Positions 58,034-64,000 of a DNA stretch of 64,000 nucleotides are shown here, piece after piece. The notes below the pieces were generated by a model. It was not told the DNA's origin and made no database searches. It saw nothing but the letters and a program-made list of their open reading frames with translations. The stretch is taken from the NCBI RefSeq assembly GCF_900188405.1, contig NZ_FZOF01000030.1, forward strand, positions 1 through 64,000. Direction: 5' to 3'. The position numbers and the translations under genes are program-made. How positions within the stretch are numbered: position 1 is the first letter of the stretch; the number at the start of each line of letters is the position of its first letter. Origin of the DNA: Actinacidiphila glaucinigra (GTDB lineage Bacteria; Actinomycetota; Actinomycetes; Streptomycetales; Streptomycetaceae).

Positions 58034-58663
58034 TCAGCCGCCGGCCGGCGCCGATGTCCCGCGTCCCAGGTACGTCAGGGGGCCCGGGTCCGGGACGGGG
58101 AGCTCACGGAAGCCCATCCGGTCGTAGAAGGCACGGGCGGCGGTGTTGGCGGTGACCATGCCGAGGTGGACGGCGCCGACGCCCCGGCCGGCCAGGGTGG
58201 AGAGGAGACGGCCCATCAGTTCCCTTCCGTAGCCCTGCCGCTGGTACTCGGGCAGCAGGTCGATGTGCAGGTGCGCCGGGTACGCGGCGAGTTCGGGCAC
58301 GATCATGCGCTCCGGGCGGTGCAGGAGGTCCGCCATCAGGTCGTCGGGGGTGACCGGGGGCCCGGACGGCTTCGGGTGGCGGTGCTCGAGCCGGGGCAGC
58401 CACTCGGCGCGGAAGCGCCGCACGAAGGCGGCGGTGTCCGCGGTACCGACGATGTAGCCGACGGCGCGCGTGCCGTCGTCGACGACGAAGGCGAGTCCGG
58501 GCTCGAGGTGGGCGTAGGGACCCGCGAAGTTGTCCGGCAGCAGATCGTGGTCGGTGTAGAGGTGCCGCGCGTCCCCGCCCTCATGGCCGGTGCGCACGCA
58601 GATGTCGTAGACGGCGGCCCGGTCCTCCGGGCGGTAGAGGCGGATCACGGCGCGTGGGGTCAT
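58034..58663 (-). CDS. GNAT-family N-acetyltransferase
   Basis: A 209-residue acetyltransferase. Motifs are IRLYRPEDRAAVYDICVRTG at the start, FVVDDGTRAVGYIVGTADTAAFVRRF, LHIDLLPEYQRQGYGRELMGRLL (the Q/RxxGxG/A acetyl-CoA loop) and the C-terminal ANTAARAFYDRMGFREL. The insert between the first strands and the catalytic core resembles the acetyltransferase-like part of metazoan O-GlcNAcase-associated proteins. The substrate is unknown. The ATG at 58663 was chosen; an upstream in-frame ATG lies in the divergent promoter region. Confidence 0.85.
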   Translation of the reverse strand: MTPRAVIRLYRPEDRAAVYDICVRTGHEGGDARHLYTDHDLLPDNFAGPYAHLEPGLAFVVDDGTRAVGYIVGTADTAAFVRRFRAEWLPRLEHRHPKPSGPPVTPDDLMADLLHRPERMIVPELAAYPAHLHIDLLPEYQRQGYGRELMGRLLSTLAGRGVGAVHLGMVTANTAARAFYDRMGFRELPVPDPGPLTYLGRGTSAPAGG

Positions 58664-58761
58664 GCGGGCATGATGCGCTCCATGGGAGCGCTCCCACAAC
58701 CCCTGCGGCACACCGCGTTAGGCTGAACCACACGGGGGCCCATCGGCCGAGGGAGGTCGCC

Positions 58762-59616
58762 ATGGCCCCGGCCACCGAGGCGCTGGCCGTGTCGCACGGC
58801 CCGTACCGGCTGCACGCCGAGATCACCCCGGGCCCCGGGGCGCCCGCCGTCCTGATGCACGGCTTCCCCGACAGCAGCCGCCTGTACGACCGCCTCCTGC
58901 CCCACCTCGCGGGCAGACTCCCGGTGGTGCGCTTCGACTTCCTCGGGTGGGGTCGCTCCGACAAGCCGTCCGGCCACGCCTACACCGTCGCCCAGCAGGT
59001 GGACGACCTCGAATCCGTCGCCGACGCCCTCGCCGCGGGCCGCACCGGCAGGCGCCTGGTCCTGGTGGCGCACGACGCCTCGGGACCGCCCGCGATCGAC
59101 TGGGCGCTGGACCACCCGGAGCGCGTGGCCCGGCTGGTCCTGCTCAACACCTACTACCACTGGACCCCCGCGCTGCGCCGCCCGCCGGCGATCGCCCTCT
59201 ACTCCACCCCGGTTCTGCGCTCGGCGGCCCGCGCGGTCGTCAGGCGCCTGCCCGAACTGGACCGCAGGCTCTATGCCTGGCAGGTGGGCGGATTCATCCG
59301 CGATCCTCAACTGCGCGAGGCGTATGTGGAGCGGCTCTACGCGCAGTTCCCCGCGGCGCGCCCGGCGTTCTGGGCGCTCAACGACGAGTTGCTGCACGCG
59401 GTGCTGAGCCGCCGCCGGCGCATCCCGGAGATGCGCGAGTTCCAGCCCCCGGTCCGGGTGGTGTTCGGCACCCTGGACCGCTGGCTCAACACCCGTGTCG
59501 CCCGGCAGTTCTCGGTGATCTTCCCCCACAGCGAACTGCGCCTTGTGATGCACGCCGGGCACTACGTCCAGGTCGACGAGCCCGAGCGGGTCGCCGACGC
59601 CATCACCGCCCCGTAG
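58762..59616 (+). CDS. Alpha/beta hydrolase with Asp nucleophile (haloalkane dehalogenase/epoxide hydrolase-like)
   Basis: A 284-residue alpha/beta hydrolase. The oxyanion motif LMHGFPDSSRLY is present, and the nucleophile elbow reads VAHDASGPPAIDW: the position after His is Asp, as in haloalkane dehalogenases and epoxide hydrolases, and not Ser. A later Asp is in FGTLDRWLN and the catalytic His in MHAGHYVQVDEPE. It may therefore open epoxides or cleave C-halogen bonds in the cytoplasm, though many such proteins have other substrates. GGGAGGT precedes the ATG. It is divergent from the GNAT gene. Confidence 0.85.
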   Translation: MAPATEALAVSHGPYRLHAEITPGPGAPAVLMHGFPDSSRLYDRLLPHLAGRLPVVRFDFLGWGRSDKPSGHAYTVAQQVDDLESVADALAAGRTGRRLVLVAHDASGPPAIDWALDHPERVARLVLLNTYYHWTPALRRPPAIALYSTPVLRSAARAVVRRLPELDRRLYAWQVGGFIRDPQLREAYVERLYAQFPAARPAFWALNDELLHAVLSRRRRIPEMREFQPPVRVVFGTLDRWLNTRVARQFSVIFPHSELRLVMHAGHYVQVDEPERVADAITAP

Positions 59617-59628
59617 TGCGAGGGGGCC

Positions 59629-59670
59629 GGGTCCCGGACCGGGCGGCGCGCGACGCCCGGTCCGGGACCC
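59629..59670. terminator. perfect 17-bp hairpin between convergent genes
   Basis: A 17-base arm at 59629-59645 (GGGTCCCGGACCGGGCG) is exactly inverted at 59654-59670 around an 8-base loop. It lies between the hydrolase stop and the convergent DUF4360 gene and is the longest perfect stem noted in the window. Confidence 0.75.
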
Positions 59671-59680
59671 GCCGGGGCGC

Positions 59681-60331
59681 TCACGCGCCGGGACACTCCT
59701 TCCACGCCATGTGGTAGGTGGTCCTGATGCTTCCGTCCGTGGAGTCCATCGCCATGAAGCTCGTGGTCCGCGACGGGTCCGAACTGCCGGCGCTCACCCG
59801 CAGTTCGGTGTTGATGTTGAAGTTGCGCAGTTCGCCGCAGGGCGCCCAGACCAGCGCGGCGACGTCGACGCTGTCGGTGGACTGCCAGTTGTCGTCGAGC
59901 GCGCCGCGGAAGGTGTGGCTGATGGCGTTGGTCTCGGGCGAGCCCTGGAAGTAGTAGCTGGCCTTCTGTACGCCGGAGGCGCCGCGCTCCAGGTGCGCGA
60001 AGCCGCGGTAGTCGGCGGCGGCGATCGCGTAGGTGAAGCCCTGCGGCACGTGCACGTTCAGGTTGAGCTGGCAGTTCTTGCGGAAGTCGGTGGGCTTGGA
60101 GCCCACGCCCACCTGGGCGACATAGGCGCTGTACGTGACGGTGAACGCCTCGTTGTCCGGGGAGACGGCGACCGCGGCGGTACCGGCCGGACAACCCGAA
60201 CCGTTGACCGTCGCGACGTCGATGACGATCCGGTCCGGCGGGGGCGGGGTGGCGCCGCCCGGTTCCCAGGCCTGCGGGCCGAGCAGCGAGGCGGCCGCCG
60301 CACCGCTCAACGCTATCGCACGTAACGTCAT
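59681..60331 (-). CDS. Secreted DUF4360 protein
   Basis: A 216-residue exported protein. A signal peptide is visible (MTLRAIALSGAAAASLLGPQAWE, with a short positive start and a hydrophobic core), followed by a Pro-rich linker. The DUF4360 core includes VNGSGCPAGTAAVAVSPDNEAFTVTYSAYVAQVG, FRKNCQLNLNVHVPQGF and WAPCGELRNFNINTELRV, with four Cys that could form two disulfides. The function is unknown; such proteins are abundant in the Streptomyces secretome. The ATG at 60331 gives a proper signal peptide, so the longer open frame was not used. Confidence 0.85.
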   Translation of the reverse strand: MTLRAIALSGAAAASLLGPQAWEPGGATPPPPDRIVIDVATVNGSGCPAGTAAVAVSPDNEAFTVTYSAYVAQVGVGSKPTDFRKNCQLNLNVHVPQGFTYAIAAADYRGFAHLERGASGVQKASYYFQGSPETNAISHTFRGALDDNWQSTDSVDVAALVWAPCGELRNFNINTELRVSAGSSDPSRTTSFMAMDSTDGSIRTTYHMAWKECPGA

Positions 60332-60609
60332 GAGGGGATTCCCTTCAGGTCGTCGAGGGAGCTGCGACGCCGGGTCGTGCACCCCGTTCGGCGTCGCGTA
60401 CACGACACCATGCGTCACCGTTCGCGTACAGAATCCCCACGGGTTTCCCACATGAATGGCCGACCCCCGTCGCCCCTGGCGCGGAAGTGACGCATGAGAT
60501 CCGGACAGTGACCGGGCGTCAGGTAAGCCGGAGCGTTCCTTCCGTGCCGTCCGAGACGCAGCCTGTCCGAAGGGTCCCCTCTCATACGCGGACGTCTACG
60601 CTGGAGGGC

Positions 60610-61554
60610 ATGGACGCGCTCTCGGGCCTGCTCGACGGACCCCGTGCGAGGGGCGCCTTCCTGCTGCGCATGGCCATGGAACCGCCGTGGTCGGTGCGGA
60701 TCGAGGACCGGGCGCCGCTGTGCGTGATGACGGTCGCCCGCGGCGGGGCGTGGGTCGTGCCCGAGGACGGCGATCCGGTGCGGCTGCGCCCCGGGGACGT
60801 GGCGGTGGCGCGCGGCCCCGCGCCGTACGCGGTCGCCGATCTCCCCTCGACCCCGCCGCACGCGTGGATCCTCCCCGGCGAGGTGTGCCGCACCGCGGAC
60901 GGCCACGACCTGGCCGACGTGATGGCCCTGGGGGTACGGACCTGGGGCAACCGGCCGGACGGCCGCGACGTCGTGCTGGTCGGCACCTACCTCCTGGACG
61001 GCGCGGTCGGCCGGCGGCTGCTGGACGCGCTGCCCCCGCTGCTGGTGCTCCCGGCGCGCGAGTGGGAGAGCCCGCTGCTGCCGCTGCTGGCCGAGGAGAT
61101 CGTCAGGGACGAGCCGGGGCAGGAGGCGGTGCTGGACCGGCTGCTGGACCTGCTGCTGATCTCCGTGCTGCGGACGTGGTTCGCCCGGCGCGGCGAGGCG
61201 GCCCCCGCCTGGTACCGGGCCTTCGCCGACCCGGTGGTGGGCCGGGCGATGCGGCTGCTGCAGAACAACCCGGCCCACCGGTGGACGGTGGCGGGGCTCG
61301 CCGCCGAGGCGGGCGTGTCGCGGGCGGCGCTGGCCCGGCGCTTCGGCGAGCTGGTGGGCGAGCCGCCGATGGCGTACCTGACCGGCTGGCGGCTGGCGCT
61401 CGCCGCCGATCTGCTGCTGGAGCCGGACACGACGCTCGGCGCGGTCGCCCGCCGGGTCGGCTACGGCAGTCCCTTCGCGCTGAGCGCCGCCTTCAAGCGG
61501 GTGCGGGGGGTGAGCCCCCAGGAGCACCGTGTCGGCGCGGTCCGGGCGGAGTGA
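60610..61554 (+). CDS. AraC-family transcriptional regulator with cupin-like N-terminal domain
   Basis: A 314-residue regulator. The N-terminal cupin-6-type effector domain reads APLCVMTVARGGAWVVPEDGDPVRLRPGDVAVARG. The C-terminal AraC domain has the two helix-turn-helix units TVAGLAAEAGVSRAALARRFGEL and DTTLGAVARRVGYGSPFALSAAFKRVRGVSPQEHR. Such regulators often control a divergent or adjacent oxidoreductase, but here the neighbours are a secreted protein and a protease, so its target is unknown. CTGGAGGG precedes the ATG. Confidence 0.88.
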   Translation: MDALSGLLDGPRARGAFLLRMAMEPPWSVRIEDRAPLCVMTVARGGAWVVPEDGDPVRLRPGDVAVARGPAPYAVADLPSTPPHAWILPGEVCRTADGHDLADVMALGVRTWGNRPDGRDVVLVGTYLLDGAVGRRLLDALPPLLVLPAREWESPLLPLLAEEIVRDEPGQEAVLDRLLDLLLISVLRTWFARRGEAAPAWYRAFADPVVGRAMRLLQNNPAHRWTVAGLAAEAGVSRAALARRFGELVGEPPMAYLTGWRLALAADLLLEPDTTLGAVARRVGYGSPFALSAAFKRVRGVSPQEHRVGAVRAE

Positions 61555-61571
61555 CACTGGAGAGAGGAGTC

Positions 61572-62708
61572 ATGAACGGTTCGGTCCAGGTCGGGCGTGT
61601 TTTCGGGGTCCCGCTCCGGATGCACTGGAGCGTCCCCGTCCTTGTCGTGCTGCTCGCCTACGGGCTCGGCCGCGAGACGCTGCCCGCCCGGGTCCCTGGC
61701 CTGTCGGCGACCGTCTACACCGTGGCGGCGGCCGCCGGCGCGGTCCTGCTGATGGCGAGCCTGCTCGCGCACGAGGTCGCCCACGCGGCGACGGCACGGC
61801 GCGAGCACCTGACGGTCGAGGACGTCACCTTGTGGGCCATGGGCGGTATGACACGCATGGGACGCCCGGGCTCCGCGGGCGCCGCGTTCCTGGTGGCGGT
61901 CAGCGGCCCGCTGGCCAGCCTGGTCATCGGCGGCGCCGCACTGGGCGCGGGTGCCGGCGTGGACGCGGCGGCCCACCACTCGGTGCCGGGGGCGCTGCTG
62001 ACGTGGCTGGGCTGGGCGAATCTGCTGCTCGGCGTCTTCAACCTGCTGCCCGCCGCGCCCCTGGACGGCGGGCGCGTGCTGCAGGCGCTGCTGTGGTGGC
62101 GGACCGGGGACCGCGACCGCGCCGACCGGGTCGCCGGGCGCGGTGGGCAGGTCCTCGGCTTCCTGTTCGTCGTGGTGGGCTGGCTCCTCTTCGCGCGCGG
62201 CGTGCCCAGCGGGCTGTGGCTCGCCCTGGTCGGGCTCTTCATGGCCCTCACGGCGGGCGCCGAGCGCCGGAGCGCCGTCATCAGCGCGGCCCTGCGCGGT
62301 GTGCGGCTCGGGGAGGCCATGTCCGCCCCCGTCGTGACGGGCCCCGACTGGCTGCCGGTGGACCGCTTCATCGACGAGGTCGCGGTGGCCGCCCGCCATT
62401 CCACGCTGCCCCTGGTCGACTTCGACGGCCGCCTCAGCGGGGTGGTGCAGTTGCGCCGGCTCACGTCCGTCCCGGCGGAGCGCCGGGCCGACGTACGGGT
62501 CCGCGACGTCGCCGTACCGCTGTCGCAGACGACCACCGGCACCCCGGAGGAGTTCGTCAACGACGCCCTCGACCGGCTCCGTCCCGGCGCCGGCGGTGTC
62601 CGTGTGATCGTCGTCGACGGCGGCCGGCCGGTCGGCATCGTGACCGGCAGCGACATCTCCCGGCTCGTCCAGCACCGCCGCATGACGGGCGGACGGCCCC
62701 CGGTCTGA
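61572..62708 (+). CDS. Site-2 protease family M50 metalloprotease with CBS domains
   Basis: A 378-residue membrane protease. The zinc motif HEVAH is at residues 67-71 within a membrane helix, and the second metal ligand motif LLPAAPLDGGRVL has Asp165. At least four further helices follow. From about residue 240 a pair of CBS-like segments (LGEAMSAPVVTGPDWLPVDRFI and VVQLRRLTSVP, then VRVIVVDGGRPVGIVTGSDISRL) forms an adenosyl-ligand sensing module. It probably cleaves membrane-bound substrates in response to nucleotides. GAGAGGAG lies upstream. It is 17 bases after the AraC gene and may be co-transcribed. Confidence 0.9.
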   Translation: MNGSVQVGRVFGVPLRMHWSVPVLVVLLAYGLGRETLPARVPGLSATVYTVAAAAGAVLLMASLLAHEVAHAATARREHLTVEDVTLWAMGGMTRMGRPGSAGAAFLVAVSGPLASLVIGGAALGAGAGVDAAAHHSVPGALLTWLGWANLLLGVFNLLPAAPLDGGRVLQALLWWRTGDRDRADRVAGRGGQVLGFLFVVVGWLLFARGVPSGLWLALVGLFMALTAGAERRSAVISAALRGVRLGEAMSAPVVTGPDWLPVDRFIDEVAVAARHSTLPLVDFDGRLSGVVQLRRLTSVPAERRADVRVRDVAVPLSQTTTGTPEEFVNDALDRLRPGAGGVRVIVVDGGRPVGIVTGSDISRLVQHRRMTGGRPPV

Positions 62709-62755
62709 CCCGTCCGACGGCTGCGCGCACGGCCCGGGCGGTCCACGATGGAGCC

Positions 62756-64000
62756 ATGTTGCTCGCGGAGCTCGCCCGGACGTCCCGGGAGGTGGCGGCC
62801 ACGTCCGCCCGGTCGGAGAAGGTGGCGGCGCTGGCCCGGTTGCTGCGTACCGCGGAGCCCGACGAGGCGTCCGTGGTCGTCACGTACCTGGCGGGCCGGC
62901 TGCCCCAGCGGCGTACCGGGGTGGGCTGGAGCACCCTGAGGGAGCGGGTGGAGCCCGCGCCGGCGCCCCGGCTGACCGTGCGCGAGGTCCACAAGGCGCT
63001 GGACCGGATCGCGGCGGTCACCGGCAAGGGGGCGGCGGCCGAACGCAAGCGGCTGGTGGCGGAGCTGATGGGGGCTGCCACACGGGACGAGCAGGCGTTC
63101 CTGCTGGGGCTGATCGGCGGGGAGCTGCGGCAGGGGGCGCTCGACGCGCTCGCGGTCGAGGGGCTGGCCGTGGCGGCGGGGGCGCCCCCGGAGGAGGTGC
63201 GCCGCGCCGTGATGCTGGGCGGTTCGCTCGGCGCCGTCGCCCGGGCGCTGCTCGCCGGGGGCCCCGGGGCGCTCGCGGCGTTCCGCCTGGAGGTGGGCCG
63301 GCCGGTGCAGCCGATGCTCGCGCAGACCGCGAAGGACGTGGACGAGGCCCTGGACCGGCTGGGCCCGTGCGCGCTGGAGGAGAAACTGGACGGCATCCGC
63401 GTCCAGGTGCACCGCATGGGCGAGGACGTACGCGTGTACACCCGCACGCTGGACGAGATCACCGGCCGGCTTCCGGAAGTCGTCGCCGCGGCGCGGGAGT
63501 TGGCCGTCGACGAAGCCGTGCTCGACGGGGAGGTCATCTCCTTTGGCGAGGACGGCCGGCCCCGCGCGTTCCAGGAGACCTCCTCCCGGGTGGGGTCGCG
63601 TCTGGACGTCGCGGCCGCCCGGGAGTCGCTGCCCGTGGCGCCGGTCTTCTTCGACCTTCTGTCGGTCGACGGCCGCGACCTGCTGGAGATGTCCACCGCC
63701 GAACGCCACGAGGAACTGGCCCGGGTCGCCCCCGCGCCGCGCCGGGTGCGCCGTCTGGTGGCCGCCGAACCGGGCGACCCGGCCGTCCGGGAGGCGGCCC
63801 GCGAGTTCGCGGAACAGGTCCTGGAACGCGGCCACGAGGGGATCGTGGCCAAGGCGCTCGACGCCCCGTACAGCGCCGGGCGGCGCGGGGCGGCCTGGCT
63901 CAAGGTGAAGCCGGTGCACACCCTCGACCTGGTGGTCCTCGCCGCCGAGTGGGGGCACGGCCGCCGCACCGGCAAGCTGTCCAACCTCCACCTCGGCGCC
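62756..64000 (+). CDS. ATP-dependent DNA ligase (3' partial)
   Basis: The open frame continues past the right edge, so only about 415 residues are seen of an expected 510 or so (LigB-type length). An N-terminal helical DNA-binding domain (ARLLRTAEPDEASVVVTYLAGRLPQRRTGVGW, FLLGLIGGELRQGALDAL) precedes the adenylation domain, with Lys210 in EEKLDGIRVQVH as the residue that takes up AMP, followed by DGEVISF and EGIVAKALD. It seals DNA nicks with ATP and complements the NAD-dependent LigA. The ATG at 62756 was chosen as the first start after the protease gene. Confidence 0.92.
   Translation, partial: MLLAELARTSREVAATSARSEKVAALARLLRTAEPDEASVVVTYLAGRLPQRRTGVGWSTLRERVEPAPAPRLTVREVHKALDRIAAVTGKGAAAERKRLVAELMGAATRDEQAFLLGLIGGELRQGALDALAVEGLAVAAGAPPEEVRRAVMLGGSLGAVARALLAGGPGALAAFRLEVGRPVQPMLAQTAKDVDEALDRLGPCALEEKLDGIRVQVHRMGEDVRVYTRTLDEITGRLPEVVAAARELAVDEAVLDGEVISFGEDGRPRAFQETSSRVGSRLDVAAARESLPVAPVFFDLLSVDGRDLLEMSTAERHEELARVAPAPRRVRRLVAAEPGDPAVREAAREFAEQVLERGHEGIVAKALDAPYSAGRRGAAWLKVKPVHTLDLVVLAAEWGHGRRTGKLSNLHLGA

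Overview
The base composition (strongly G+C rich, with G or C at nearly every third codon position), the frequent GTG and TTG starts, chains of genes with 4-base stop/start overlaps, F420-type oxidoreductases and a SoxR without a SoxS point to a Streptomyces or close actinomycete chromosome. The window reads as ordinary chromosomal arm or flank with several compact accessory operons. No integrase, prophage, rRNA or CRISPR array is visible.

Layout: 1-813 is the end of an ABC ATPase with an AbrB-like tail. 826-3734 holds a YtcJ-like amidohydrolase and a divergent nucleotide-sugar-epimerase-like protein. 3735-4033 is a short inverted-repeat element that abuts a broken alpha/beta hydrolase. 4745-11613 (minus) is a complete aerobic carbon monoxide dehydrogenase operon in the order coxM-coxS-coxL-xdhC/YHS-MoxR ATPase-VWA protein. 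It is divergent from a LysR regulator (11734-12681), with a perfect 8+8 palindrome between them. A second copy of the inverted-repeat element follows the regulator.

12961-16900 carries a tyrosine phosphatase, an enoyl-CoA hydratase, a DHA2 drug-type transporter and an acetyltransferase. 16699-23249 is an unusual putative biosynthetic island: an MDR dehydrogenase, a pterin-synthase-like protein that lacks key residues, a GT4 glycosyltransferase, a methyltransferase and an LPG-synthase-like membrane protein in one coupled minus-strand operon, next to a CDP-alcohol phosphatidyltransferase and a RibD-type reductase. 23338-27283 has an F420-type oxidoreductase with an MmcQ/YjbR protein, an HxlR regulator and an ABC exporter. 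tRNA-Pro(GGG) lies at 27655-27728.

27909-31357 contains a YiaA/B protein, soxR, a SoxR box, a split transketolase and an aldo-keto reductase. 31468-35368 encodes an exported hydrolase fused to an ABC ATPase, its permease and a stand-alone ribosomal L7/L12-like domain. 35373-47979 is a five-gene, fully coupled minus-strand operon of very large proteins (DUF4132, giant protein, MoxR ATPase, DUF5682-VWA fusion, SWIM zinc finger). It resembles the yeh cluster of Escherichia coli and has no known function.

48163-51439 has an orphan solute-binding protein, a membrane-anchored repeat protein and a frameshifted kinase pseudogene. 51746-55878 is a beta-galactosidase/MFS pair. 55933-64000 carries an MBL hydrolase, a PPOX-type F420 enzyme, a GNAT, an alpha/beta hydrolase with an Asp nucleophile, a secreted DUF4360 protein, an AraC regulator, a site-2 protease with CBS domains, and a partial ATP-dependent DNA ligase. 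Several convergent gene pairs are separated by long perfect hairpins that are likely bidirectional terminators.

The two best candidates for an undescribed system are the DUF4132/MoxR/VWA/SWIM operon and the pterin-like/glycosyltransferase/CDP-alcohol island. Functional statements rest on motif recognition by eye, without database searches.
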